Below, piece after piece: positions 34,113-43,178 of a stretch of DNA of 64,000 nucleotides. The notes under the pieces were generated by a model, which worked only from the letters and a program-made list of their open reading frames with translations, was not told the origin of the DNA and made no database searches. The position numbers and the translations under genes were made by a program. The stretch's first letter is position 1, and every line of letters begins with the position of its first letter. Source of the stretch: an uncultured Spartobacteria bacterium (GTDB lineage Bacteria > Verrucomicrobiota > Verrucomicrobiia > Chthoniobacterales > JAATET01); assembly GCA_938011325.1 (NCBI GenBank), contig CALLUD010000030.1, forward strand, positions 1-64,000, read 5' to 3'.

Positions 34113-34816
34113 GCACGCTATTCGAAGAGATCATTCCCGGCGGCGCGATGTGGTCGATGGTCATTCCACGCCATCGCCTCGTCCGGCTCACCGCGCTGGG
34201 CGCCCATGCAAACGTCTCCGCCCTCGCCTTCAACGCCCGTCAGCCGCTCGATCGGCTGAACATCCCCGACACGCTCAAGGCGCTGCACACCGCAAAGCTC
34301 ACCCGCGGCCATATTCTCATGACCGACATGGGCCACGCGCTCGCATCGATCGTGGACGACACGCTCGGCTGGCACGATCCCCTCGCCGGCCACATCACGC
34401 GCGAGCAGGTCGAGGAGAAATTCGGCACGCACACGTATCAGGAATATCGCAACGACTGGTATCGCAACGCGCGCGACAACTTCCTCGTCGAGCTCGGAAA
34501 GCACGGGCTCGGCATTCGCGACGTCGTCGCGAACGTGAACTTTTTCAGCAAGGTCGTCGTCGACGACGAAGGCCGCATGCACTTCGTTCCAGACCACTCC
34601 CCCGCCGGTGCCGCCATCACCTTGCGCACCGAGATGGACATCCTTCTCGTTCTTTCAAACACCCCGCATCCGCTCACTCCGCCCGGCGAATACCCGCGCG
34701 TCGATGTAAGGATCACCATCGAGCCCGCGGAACCGCCTGCCGACGACGACTTCTGCCGAAACTTCCGGCCCGAGTGCGCGCGCACTCTCGCCCTCACCGA
34801 ACGCCTCTACATCTGA
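34109..34816 (+). CDS. Urea-carboxylase-associated protein 1 (DUF1989; carboxyguanidine deiminase subunit)
   Basis: A 235-residue DUF1989 protein. Visible features are RLVRLTALGAHANVSALAFN, the motif VVANVNFFSKVVVDDEG and the metal-site-like FVPDHSPAGAAITLRTEMD. Proteins of this kind, long annotated as urea-carboxylase-associated, have been shown to form the two-subunit carboxyguanidine deiminase that converts carboxyguanidine to allophanate and ammonia. The adjacent second DUF1989 gene (7 nt gap) and the carboxylase gene fit that assignment. The start is coupled to the regulator stop. Confidence 0.85.
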   Translation: MSTLFEEIIPGGAMWSMVIPRHRLVRLTALGAHANVSALAFNARQPLDRLNIPDTLKALHTAKLTRGHILMTDMGHALASIVDDTLGWHDPLAGHITREQVEEKFGTHTYQEYRNDWYRNARDNFLVELGKHGLGIRDVVANVNFFSKVVVDDEGRMHFVPDHSPAGAAITLRTEMDILLVLSNTPHPLTPPGEYPRVDVRITIEPAEPPADDDFCRNFRPECARTLALTERLYI

Positions 34817-34823
34817 AATCTGC

Positions 34824-35480
34824 ATGAGCACGCTCAACTACGTCGAAAGCCCGCTCCAGCCGGAGAGCGCGATCCTGCGTCACGTCATCCCGGCCGGCGA
34901 CGGATGGTTGCACCGCATCGAGCGCGGTCAGACATTTCGCATCCTCGATCTCGAGGGCAACCAGGCCGCGGACACGCTCTTTTACAACGCAGACGATCTC
35001 TCCGAGCGTTACAGCGCGCAGGATACGATCCGCGAGCAGGGCGCCATTTACCTCACGACCGGCACCGTGCTGATGTCGAATCTCCGCCGACCAATGGTTA
35101 CGATCACCGCCGATACCTGCGGGCGCCACGACACGCTCGGCGGCGCCTGTGCGGCGGAAAGCAACATGGTTCGCTACGCACTCGATAAGCGGTTCATGCA
35201 CGCCTGCCGCGACACGTTTCTGCTGCAGATCGCGAAGAGCGGCCTCCCGCTCGGCAAGCGCGACCTCGCGCACAACATCAATTTCTTCATGAACGTCCCG
35301 GTCACCCCAGAGGGCGGACTGAAGTTTGACGACGGGGTCTCCGAGCCCGGGAAATATGTCGAGATGCGCGCCGAGATGAACGTCTGGGTGCTCATCTCGA
35401 ACTGCCCGCAACTCAACAACCCCTGCAACGCCTACAACCCCACGCCCATCGAGGTGATGGTGTGGGATACCACCGCCTAG
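34824..35480 (+). CDS. Urea-carboxylase-associated protein 2 (DUF1989; carboxyguanidine deiminase subunit)
   Basis: A 218-residue DUF1989 protein, paralogous to the preceding gene. Key segments are RIERGQTFRILDLEGNQAAD, CGRHDTLGGACAAESN (likely metal-site Cys/His), LAHNINFFMNVPV and ISNCPQLNNPCNAYNPTP. It should pair with the first DUF1989 protein to deaminate carboxyguanidine. Its stop is 79 nt before the carboxylase start; that gap shows no riboswitch-like conserved element I can recognise. Confidence 0.87.
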   Translation: MSTLNYVESPLQPESAILRHVIPAGDGWLHRIERGQTFRILDLEGNQAADTLFYNADDLSERYSAQDTIREQGAIYLTTGTVLMSNLRRPMVTITADTCGRHDTLGGACAAESNMVRYALDKRFMHACRDTFLLQIAKSGLPLGKRDLAHNINFFMNVPVTPEGGLKFDDGVSEPGKYVEMRAEMNVWVLISNCPQLNNPCNAYNPTPIEVMVWDTTA

Positions 35481-35559
35481 ACGAAGTTTCAGGTTCCCAA
35501 TTCAATGACCGTTGCTCCCGTCACCTCATCCGCAAACGGCTTCACCAAGGTCGCCTGAG

Positions 35560-38500
35560 ATGTTCTCCAAAGTTCTTATCGCGAACCGTGGCGAGATCGC
35601 CTGCCGGATCATTCGCACGCTCGATCGGCTCGGCATCGCGTCGGTTGCGGTTTATTCCGAAGCGGACAGGCATTCGCGTCATGTCGCAATGGCTGGAGAG
35701 GCGGTGCTGCTCGGGCCTCCACCTGCCGCGCAGAGTTATCTGCTCGCGGATCGGATTTTGCAGGTCGCGATCGATACCGGCGCGCAGGCGATTCATCCGG
35801 GATACGGATTTCTCAGCGAGAATGCGGACTTCGCGGAGGAATGCGAACGACGCGGCATTGTCTTCATCGGACCGACCGCACGGAACATGCGCGACTTCGG
35901 GCTCAAGCACACGGCGCGCGCGCTGGCGATTGCGAGCGACGTGCCGGTTTCGCCGGGAACCGATCTGCTGGGTTCCCTCGCGGAAGCTCGTGAGGCGGCG
36001 GCGCGAATCGGCTACCCGGTGATGATCAAGAGCACCGCCGGCGGTGGCGGCATCGGGATGCAGCTCGCGCGCACGCCGGAGGAGCTCGCGGAAAAGTTTT
36101 CCTCCGTGCAGCGGCTGGCGGAGAGCAACTTCAAGAGTGCGGGATTGTTCCTCGAGAAGTTCATCGCCTCGGCCCGGCATGTCGAGGTGCAGATCTTCGG
36201 CGATGGCGCGGGAACGGTCGCGGTGCTTGGCGAGCGCGACTGTTCCGCACAGCGACGCAACCAGAAGGTCATCGAGGAAACGCCCGCGCCGAATCTCCCG
36301 GAGGACGTTCGCCGTCGACTTCACGCAGCCGCGCGAAGGCTCGGTGAATCCGCGAACTACCGCTCCGCCGGCACCTGCGAGTTCATGCTCGATGCCGCGA
36401 CGAACGAATTCTACTTCCTCGAAGTGAACACGCGCCTGCAGGTCGAGCACTGCGTGACCGAGGAAGTGAGCGGCATCGATCTGGTCGAATGGATGGTGCG
36501 TCTGGCCGCCGGCGAGCCTCTCCCTCTCGCTGATCATGTCCACCAGCCGCGTGGCCACGCCATCGAAGCCCGCATCTACGCGGAGAATCCGGCAAAGGAT
36601 TTTCAACCAAGCACGGGATTGCTGACGAACGTGCAGTTTCCGGACGGCGTCCGTGTCGATACCTGGGTCGAGAGCGGCACCGAGGTTTCGGCCTTTTACG
36701 ATCCGATGATTGCAAAGGTGATCGCCCACGCGCCCACCCGCGACGAAGCAATCGCGAAACTGCGGCACGCGCTCGTCGAAAGCCGGCTCGACGGCATCGA
36801 GACGAATCAGGCCTACGTGGCGGCAATTCTCGCGGATCCGACATTTCAAACGGGTGGAATGACGACGCGTTACCTTTCGGCGTTCGTCTTTCAACCGCAA
36901 ACCGTCGATGTGCTCGAACCGGGCACGCAGACGACGGTGCAGGATTTTCCCGGACGCCTCGGATACTGGGCGGTGGGCGTTCCTCCCTCCGGTCCAATGG
37001 ACCCTCTCGCCTTCCGGCTCGCGAATCGCATTCTCGGAAATCCCGCCGATGCGGCCGGCCTCGAACTCACGATGTCCGGGCCAACACTGCGCTTCAATGC
37101 TCCCGCCCGCATCTGCCTCGGCGGCGCCCACATGCCGGCCACCCTCGATGGCGCTCCGGTCGAATACTGGACCACCATCGATGTCGACGCCGGACAAGTG
37201 CTGCGGATCGGAAATGTTTCCGGGCCGGGTGTGCGCACCTACCTCGCCTTTGCCGGCGGACTCGACGTGCCCGACTACCTCGGCAGCAAGTCGACGTTTT
37301 CCCTCGGCGGCTTTGGAGGACATGGCGGCCGTCCGCTTCGGGCCGGCGATGTGCTGCGATTGACGCCCGATTTTCCACGCGAGGCGCAGAACGACAATCT
37401 CCCGGATTTCGATTATCCAATTTCCAATTCGTGGACCCTCGGCGTTCTCTACGGTCCGCACGGGGCACCGGATTTTTTCACCGACGAGGACATCGCGACG
37501 CTCTTCGACACCGACTACGAGGTCCACTACAATTCGAACCGCACCGGCGTTCGGCTCATCGGTCCCAAGCCGAAATGGGCACGCAAGGACGGCGGCGAGG
37601 CGGGTCTGCATCCCTCGAACATCCACGACAACGCCTACGCGATCGGGGCGATCGATTTCACCGGCGACATGCCGATCTTGCTGGGTCCCGACGGTCCGAG
37701 CCTTGGCGGTTTTGTTTGCCCGGCCGTGGTCGTCGAGAGCGAGCGCTGGAAGCTCGGCCAGCTCAAGGCCGGCGACAAGGTGCGCTTCAAACGACTCACC
37801 GTCGAGGAGGCCGTCGCCGGCAGCGCGGCACAGGAGGCGTTGTTTTCGAAAAACGGAACGCCGCAAAACCTCTCGATCCGGACCTCGAAGACCCACAGTT
37901 CCCTCGACGAGGCGATCCTTCACCGACTCGAGGCGACCGATACCCGACCCACCGTGACTTATCGCGGCGCGGGCGATCGTTACCTGCTCGTCGAGTATGG
38001 CCCGATCGTCCTCGATCTCGATCTGCGGTTTCGCGTGCACGCCCTCATGCAATGGCTCGAGGCGGCGAAGCTTCCCGGCATCATCGACCTCACCCCGGGA
38101 ATTCGCTCGCTGCAGATTCATTTCGATCGTCAGTTGAGCGAGGCCCGTCTGCTCGATGCGCTTTTGCAGGCGGAGGAGGAATTGCCACGCGTCGAGGACA
38201 TGGAGGTGCCCTCGCGCATCGTTCACCTCCCGCTCTCGTGGGAGGATCCGGCGACCATCGAGACGATCAACAAATACATGCAGAGCGTGCGCGCCGATGC
38301 GCCGTGGTGCCCGAGCAATTTGGAGTTCATCCGGCGCATCAATGGCCTCGATTCCATCGAGGAGGTGCGACGCATCGTTTACGACGCCAGCTATCTCGTG
38401 ATGGGCCTGGGCGACGTCTACCTCGGCGCTCCGGTCGCGACCCCGCTCGATCCCCGCCACCGCCTTGTCACGACGAAATACAACCCCGCCCGCACGTGGA

Positions 38501-39153
38501 CTCCGCCCAACGTCGTCGGCATCGGCGGCGCCTACCTGTGCATCTACGGCATGGAGGGCCCCGGCGGATACCAGCTCGTCGGCCGCACGATCCAGGTCTG
38601 GAATTCCTTTCGCACGACGCCGAATTTCGAACCCGGCAAGCCGTGGCTGCTGCGGTTTTTCGACCAGATTCGATTCTACCCCGTCAGCGCCGACGAGCTG
38701 CTCGAGCAGCGCGAAGCGTTCCCTCACGGAAAGTTCGTCGTGCGGACGGAGGACACCACGTTCCGCCTCGCCGACTACAAGAAATTCCTCGCCGACATTG
38801 CCGCCGAGACCGCGACCTTCAACGCCACCCGCGAAGCCGCGTTCCACGCCGAGCGCGAGCGCTGGGCCGCCAGCGAATTCGAGCTCGCGGAGCCTACGCA
38901 AATCGAGCTCTCCAGCGAAGCCGAGCTGCCTGAGAACGGCTTTTTCGTCGACGGCGCCGTCGCAGGAAGCGTCTGGAAAATCCTCGTCGAACCCGGGCAG
39001 CGCGTGGAGGCCGATCAGCCCCTCATGATTCTGGAATCCATGAAGATGGAGATTCAGGTCTGCGCGACCCGCCCCGGGTTGGTCCATTCCTTGCTATGCA
39101 GCGAGGGTCGCCCGGTGGCACCGGGGGCGCATCTTGCCATACTTACCGAATGA
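35560..39153 (+). CDS. Biotin-dependent urea/guanidine carboxylase
   Basis: A 1197-residue multidomain enzyme. The biotin carboxylase domain (about 1-445) begins MFSKVLIANRGEIACRII, with the ATP-grasp loop KSTAGGGGIGMQ. It is followed by two KipI/KipA-like carboxyltransferase parts: about 455-760 (TTVQDFPGRLGYWAVGVPPS) and 800-1010 (LLVEYGPIVLDLDLRFRVH). A linker leads to the biotinyl domain with the target Lys1162 in ILESMKMEIQV. It carboxylates urea or guanidine using ATP and bicarbonate. Two DUF1989 genes upstream favour guanidine. The frame is open 16 codons further, but MFSKVLIANRGE is the family start. The stop overlaps the allophanate hydrolase ATG. Confidence 0.92.
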   Translation: MFSKVLIANRGEIACRIIRTLDRLGIASVAVYSEADRHSRHVAMAGEAVLLGPPPAAQSYLLADRILQVAIDTGAQAIHPGYGFLSENADFAEECERRGIVFIGPTARNMRDFGLKHTARALAIASDVPVSPGTDLLGSLAEAREAAARIGYPVMIKSTAGGGGIGMQLARTPEELAEKFSSVQRLAESNFKSAGLFLEKFIASARHVEVQIFGDGAGTVAVLGERDCSAQRRNQKVIEETPAPNLPEDVRRRLHAAARRLGESANYRSAGTCEFMLDAATNEFYFLEVNTRLQVEHCVTEEVSGIDLVEWMVRLAAGEPLPLADHVHQPRGHAIEARIYAENPAKDFQPSTGLLTNVQFPDGVRVDTWVESGTEVSAFYDPMIAKVIAHAPTRDEAIAKLRHALVESRLDGIETNQAYVAAILADPTFQTGGMTTRYLSAFVFQPQTVDVLEPGTQTTVQDFPGRLGYWAVGVPPSGPMDPLAFRLANRILGNPADAAGLELTMSGPTLRFNAPARICLGGAHMPATLDGAPVEYWTTIDVDAGQVLRIGNVSGPGVRTYLAFAGGLDVPDYLGSKSTFSLGGFGGHGGRPLRAGDVLRLTPDFPREAQNDNLPDFDYPISNSWTLGVLYGPHGAPDFFTDEDIATLFDTDYEVHYNSNRTGVRLIGPKPKWARKDGGEAGLHPSNIHDNAYAIGAIDFTGDMPILLGPDGPSLGGFVCPAVVVESERWKLGQLKAGDKVRFKRLTVEEAVAGSAAQEALFSKNGTPQNLSIRTSKTHSSLDEAILHRLEATDTRPTVTYRGAGDRYLLVEYGPIVLDLDLRFRVHALMQWLEAAKLPGIIDLTPGIRSLQIHFDRQLSEARLLDALLQAEEELPRVEDMEVPSRIVHLPLSWEDPATIETINKYMQSVRADAPWCPSNLEFIRRINGLDSIEEVRRIVYDASYLVMGLGDVYLGAPVATPLDPRHRLVTTKYNPARTWTPPNVVGIGGAYLCIYGMEGPGGYQLVGRTIQVWNSFRTTPNFEPGKPWLLRFFDQIRFYPVSADELLEQREAFPHGKFVVRTEDTTFRLADYKKFLADIAAETATFNATREAAFHAERERWAASEFELAEPTQIELSSEAELPENGFFVDGAVAGSVWKILVEPGQRVEADQPLMILESMKMEIQVCATRPGLVHSLLCSEGRPVAPGAHLAILTE

Positions 39154-40946
39154 TCGATCTCCGCAAACTCACCCTCGAAATTTCCTTGTTGCGCTCCGGA
39201 TATCGCTCCGGGGACTTCACTCCGGCGGAGGTCGTCCGTGAAATTTACCGTCGGCTCGCCGAGCGCGGAAAGGACTCCGTGTGGATCCATCTTCGCTCCG
39301 AGGAGGAGGCGCTGGAAATCGCGAACCGGAGCGCGCAGCGGCTCGATCTCCCGCTGGCGGGGATTCCCTGCGCGATCAAGGACAACATCGATGTGGTCGG
39401 GATGCCCACCACCGCGGGTTGCCCCGCCTACGCCTATCTGCCGGAAAAGTCCGCGCGCGTCGTCGAATTGCTCGAAGCCGCCGGCGCGATCGTGCTCGGC
39501 AAGACGAACATGGACCAGTTCGCGACGGGGCTGGTCGGCACGCGCACACCACACGGCCCGTGCGCGAGCGTTTACAACCCGGAATACATTTCCGGCGGCT
39601 CCAGTTCCGGCTCCGCGGTGGCGGTCGCCGCGGGCCTCGTGAGCTTTTCGCTCGGCACCGACACGGCGGGATCCGGCCGGGTGCCGGCGGCATTCAACAA
39701 CATCGTGGGACTCAAGCCCACCCGCGGAGTGATCAGCACCAGCGGCGTCGTGCCCGCATGCCGGTCGCTCGATTGCGTGAGCCTCTTCGCGACGAATGTC
39801 GAGGACGCGGCCGAGGTGCTCGATCTCGTTGCAGGGCCGGACACGGAGGACCCGTATTCGCGCGAGTTTAGAGACCAGCCGATCTTCTCGCGCCCCTTCC
39901 GCTTCGGAGTGCCCCAGCCCGGGCAGCTCGACTTCCTCGGCGACGAGGCTGCCGCGGCGCTCTACGACCAGGCCGTTGCGCGGTTGGTGGAAATCGGCGG
40001 GATTCCCGTGGAGATCGACCTCACTCCATTTTCCGAGGCGGCCGGATTGCTCTACGAAGGCCCCTGGGTCGCGGAGCGCTTCTCCGCGGTCGGCGCCTTC
40101 ATTCAAGAGCACCCCGGCGAGACCGATCCGACGGTCGCGAAGATCATTGGCAGGGGAAGCACGATCTCGGCAACGGAGACGTTTGAAGGCATCTACAAAC
40201 TCGAGAGCCTCCGGCAGCGCACGCTCCCGGTGTGGAACCAGATCGACTTTCTGGCCCTGCCGACGACACCGACGATCTACCGCATCACCGACGTGCTCGC
40301 CGATCCGATTACGCTGAATTCCAACCTCGGCCTCTACACGAATTTCGTAAACCTCCTCGACCTCGCGTCGATCGCCGTGCCCGCCGGATTCCGCCACGAC
40401 GGCCTGCCGCTGGGTGTCTCGTTTCACGCGCCGGCCTTCAGCGACTTCGAACTCTGCGAAGTCGCGAAGCGGTATCTCGGCGCGAGCGAGCACCATCGCA
40501 AGCGCCGGAAAACGATCGAGGAAGCCGGCGGCCGCGTCGAGCTGGCCGTCGTCGGCGCCCACCTCACCGGCTATCCGTTGAATCATCAACTCGTCGACCG
40601 CGGCGCGCTGTATGTGGAGACGGTCGAGACCGCGCCGGACTACGCGCTCTTCGCGCTCCCGGGGTTCAACCCTCCCCGCCCCGGCCTGGTCTGCGTCGGT
40701 GAAAACAAGGGCGTCTCCATCGAAGCGGAAATCTGGTCGCTCGGAGAAAGGGCGTTCGGGAGCTTCGTCGCCGCAGTGCAACCACCGATGACCATCGGAA
40801 CCGTGCGCCTGAAGGACGGCCGCCACGTCAAGGGATTCCTCTGCGAGGAATACCGCACCCATGGCGCGGAAACGATCAGCGCCCACGGCGGCTGGCGAAA
40901 CTACCTGAACTTCCTCGCGCAACAAAACGCCGCCCACGCAGCGTAA
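39150..40946 (+). CDS. Allophanate hydrolase
   Basis: A 598-residue amidase-signature enzyme with the extra C-terminal domain of AtzF/DUR1-type allophanate hydrolases. The Ser-cisSer-Lys triad is visible as Lys77 (AIKDN), Ser151 (GGSSSGS) and Ser175 (GTDTAGSGRVPA). The amidase domain spans about 1-440 and the C-terminal domain about 465-598 (VGAHLTGYPLNHQL, TVRLKDGRHVKGFLCEE). It hydrolyses allophanate to two ammonia and two CO2, completing nitrogen release from guanidine or urea. Its ATG overlaps the carboxylase stop by 4 nt; 18 codons of open frame upstream were excluded. Confidence 0.92.
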   Translation: MIDLRKLTLEISLLRSGYRSGDFTPAEVVREIYRRLAERGKDSVWIHLRSEEEALEIANRSAQRLDLPLAGIPCAIKDNIDVVGMPTTAGCPAYAYLPEKSARVVELLEAAGAIVLGKTNMDQFATGLVGTRTPHGPCASVYNPEYISGGSSSGSAVAVAAGLVSFSLGTDTAGSGRVPAAFNNIVGLKPTRGVISTSGVVPACRSLDCVSLFATNVEDAAEVLDLVAGPDTEDPYSREFRDQPIFSRPFRFGVPQPGQLDFLGDEAAAALYDQAVARLVEIGGIPVEIDLTPFSEAAGLLYEGPWVAERFSAVGAFIQEHPGETDPTVAKIIGRGSTISATETFEGIYKLESLRQRTLPVWNQIDFLALPTTPTIYRITDVLADPITLNSNLGLYTNFVNLLDLASIAVPAGFRHDGLPLGVSFHAPAFSDFELCEVAKRYLGASEHHRKRRKTIEEAGGRVELAVVGAHLTGYPLNHQLVDRGALYVETVETAPDYALFALPGFNPPRPGLVCVGENKGVSIEAEIWSLGERAFGSFVAAVQPPMTIGTVRLKDGRHVKGFLCEEYRTHGAETISAHGGWRNYLNFLAQQNAAHAA

Positions 40947-40966
40947 CCCACCTGCATCTCTTCGTT

Positions 40967-40992
40967 GGGTGCCGTTCCGGACGGGGCCACCC
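40967..40992. terminator. Possible hairpin after the allophanate hydrolase gene
   Basis: GGGTG and CACCC flank an inner CCGT/ACGG pairing, giving an interrupted stem 20 nt after the stop, with no T-tract. The 178-nt gap 40947-41124 holds nothing else that I recognise. Confidence 0.3.
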
Positions 40993-41124
40993 ACCGTGGA
41001 CGAGGCAGCCGGGACAGCGATCCAAAAGAAAGGGACGTTGCCGCCTGACCCCGCTTCCACACGACTGCGACGCCCCACGAGGCGGGAACCTGCCGCTACG
41101 CCTCGAGACCGCCTCGGGGGCCGA

Positions 41125-41436
41125 TCAGAACGGAAGTCCGGGGATGTTCAATCCGGAAGTGAGCTTGCCCATTTCGGTGCTGGCCATCTTCTTGGCGTCT
41201 TCGATCGCCTGCTTCACGCCGGCGAGCACGAGATCTTCGAGCATCTCCACGTCCTCCGGGTCGACCACCTGCGGATCGATCTTGATGGAAGTCACCTCAC
41301 CGGCACCATTTGCCACCACGGTGACCTTTCCACCGCCCACGCTGGCCTCGACGGTCTTTTCAGCGAGTTCGGCCTGGGTTTCAGCGAGTTTGGCCTGCAT
41401 CTGCTGGGCCTGCTTGAGCATTTTCTGAATATTCAT
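41125..41436 (-). CDS. ybaB: YbaB/EbfC nucleoid-associated protein
   Basis: A 103-residue DNA-binding protein of the YbaB/EbfC family. It has an N-terminal helix (MNIQKMLKQAQQMQAKLAE), the central motif VEASVGGGKVTVVANGAGEV and a DPEDVEMLEDLVLAGVKQAI helix, ending with a Met/Gly/Leu-rich tail. It forms dimers that bind and bend DNA. Its ATG overlaps the dnaX stop (ATGA), the usual dnaX-ybaB order; recR, often third, is not present here. Confidence 0.93.
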   Translation of the reverse strand: MNIQKMLKQAQQMQAKLAETQAELAEKTVEASVGGGKVTVVANGAGEVTSIKIDPQVVDPEDVEMLEDLVLAGVKQAIEDAKKMASTEMGKLTSGLNIPGLPF

Positions 41437-43169
41437 GTCGTTTCGATTTCTGCTTTAAAGATTTCCAGGGCCTTGCGGATGAGCGGGTCGTTCCGAAACT
41501 CCTCGATCGGGTCCGGCTGCGGCTCGGGCGGCACCTCCGCCACCGGCTCCTCCTCGACGGGCTCCCCGGGCTGCGGCACCTCCGGTTCCGGCTCCGCGAG
41601 GTCGCTCGTGAACACGCAATCAATCGTCGTTCCGTTCCCGAACTTCGCGGCGAGCACTTCGTTCACGTGCTTGCGCACCTCGTCCCAGAAGAGCGACTCC
41701 GTGTGCTCCTGATACGAAGCCGGGAAGCGAACGGTCACCCGTTGCCCATCGAAGCCGGCAAACCGGCCGTCCTTCAGCCAGCCGAACCGAATCGGCGACT
41801 CCGCCACAAGTTTCTCGGCAACGGAACGCCATGCGGTTTCCTCGTCGCCACTTTGCGACGCTTCGGGTTCGCTCTTCGGAGACCCGGCAACGGGAGCGGA
41901 AGGCTCAACGGCCGCGGGAGGTGGCGGTGCCGGTGGCGCGGAAGGAGCCGGCCCGGGCGCTGGCTCTGCCACACGTTCCGCCTTCGGCGGCGCAGCCGAA
42001 GGCGGAGCGGGTTCCCGGACGACACGTGGCGGCGGCGGTTGCACGGACGGTCGCGAAACCGGGCGCGCCGGTGGCGGCTCTCCATTTCCGATCGCGGCCA
42101 GCGTGTCGATGACCTCTCCCAGCGTCGCCTCGCCGAGCAGGTGAACGGCTTTGATCACCGCGACATCGAAATAAAGTCGCCGGTCCGAGGCCCAGCGCAG
42201 ACGGCTCTCCGCCTCGGAAAAATGATCCAGCAGCGTGAGCAACCGATCACGCGAAACCGCCGGCTCCGTGCCTTTCGCGACGGAGTGCACGAGCAAATCC
42301 CGCAGATGCGCGATCACGTCCGCCATCAAGCGCGACAAATCCTTCCCCGCCTCCGCCTGCTCCTCGACGATTGCCAGCGCGCCGGCGGCGTCCTGCGCAA
42401 ACACGTGCTCGCACAGCGCCTGCACGGTCTCCTTCGAGGTGAAGCCGAAGACCGACAGCACGTCCTCCTTCGTGATCCGGTCTCCGCAAAACGCGACGAG
42501 CTGATCCAGCATCGACTCCGCGTCGCGCAATCCTCCGTCCGCGCCCTTCGCGACCGTTTCCGCCGCCTCGGGCTCGAGGGTCACGTTCTCGTTTTTCGCG
42601 ATATGCTGGAGGTGCGCCGCGATCAACGGCGCGGGAATCCGGCGCAAATCGAATCGCTGACACCGGCTCGTGATCGTCGCCGGCACCTTCTGCGCCTCCG
42701 TCGTGGCGAAGATGAATTTCACATGCGGCGGCGGTTCCTCGAGTGTCTTCAGGAGCGCATTGAAAGCCGCCGTCGAAAGCATGTGCACCTCGTCCACGAG
42801 GTAGATTTTGTAAGGCCCGCGCGCCGGCTGATACGCCGCATTCTCACGCAGTTCGCGAACGTGCTCCACCGAGTTGTTGCTGGCGCCGTCGATCTCGAGC
42901 ACATCCAGGCTGTTTCCCTCGGCAATCTCGCGGCACGCATCGCACTTCCCGCAGGGATGGATCGTCGGCCCCTTCTCGCAGTTCAGCGCCTTCGCAAGGA
43001 TGCGCGCCGTCGACGTTTTTCCGATGCCGCGCGGCCCCACAAAGAGATACGCCTGGGCCAGCCGGTTCTGCTCGATCGCATTCTGCAGCGTGCGCGTAAT
43101 GTGCTGCTGCCCGACGACCTCGTCGAAGGTCTGCGGACGATACTTCCGGGCAAAAACACGATAACTCAC
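41433..43169 (-). CDS. dnaX: DNA polymerase III subunits gamma/tau
   Basis: A 578-residue clamp-loader ATPase. Walker A is GPRGIGKTSTARILAKALNC, the zinc module is CEKGPTIHPCGKCDAC, Walker B is IYLVDEVHMLST and the sensor region ATTEAQKVPATI. Domain III follows to about residue 365. A Pro/Ala-rich linker (about 375-450) leads to a tau-like C-terminal domain (SPIRFGWLKDGRFAGFDGQR) and an acidic tail. It loads the sliding clamp and bridges the replisome. I see no obvious A-AAA-AAG slip site, so separate gamma production is not indicated. Confidence 0.95.
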   Translation of the reverse strand: MSYRVFARKYRPQTFDEVVGQQHITRTLQNAIEQNRLAQAYLFVGPRGIGKTSTARILAKALNCEKGPTIHPCGKCDACREIAEGNSLDVLEIDGASNNSVEHVRELRENAAYQPARGPYKIYLVDEVHMLSTAAFNALLKTLEEPPPHVKFIFATTEAQKVPATITSRCQRFDLRRIPAPLIAAHLQHIAKNENVTLEPEAAETVAKGADGGLRDAESMLDQLVAFCGDRITKEDVLSVFGFTSKETVQALCEHVFAQDAAGALAIVEEQAEAGKDLSRLMADVIAHLRDLLVHSVAKGTEPAVSRDRLLTLLDHFSEAESRLRWASDRRLYFDVAVIKAVHLLGEATLGEVIDTLAAIGNGEPPPARPVSRPSVQPPPPRVVREPAPPSAAPPKAERVAEPAPGPAPSAPPAPPPPAAVEPSAPVAGSPKSEPEASQSGDEETAWRSVAEKLVAESPIRFGWLKDGRFAGFDGQRVTVRFPASYQEHTESLFWDEVRKHVNEVLAAKFGNGTTIDCVFTSDLAEPEPEVPQPGEPVEEEPVAEVPPEPQPDPIEEFRNDPLIRKALEIFKAEIETT

Positions 43170-43178
43170 GAAGCCGCA

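Noticed and set aside
33569..35559. Guanidine riboswitch upstream of the DUF1989/carboxylase genes
   Set aside because: I looked for the conserved ykkC-type and ACGR-loop hairpin elements in both gaps and saw none; a NikR-type operator occupies the expected place. A covariance-model search would be decisive.
35542..39087. An 1181-codon open frame antisense to the carboxylase gene
   Set aside because: High GC content leaves the antisense frame free of stops; its translation is His/Arg/Asp-rich with no family-like motifs, while the plus strand encodes a complete recognisable enzyme.
41433..43169. Programmed frameshift in dnaX producing a separate gamma subunit
   Set aside because: No A-AAA-AAG-type slippery sequence with a following stem was found by eye in the expected region.
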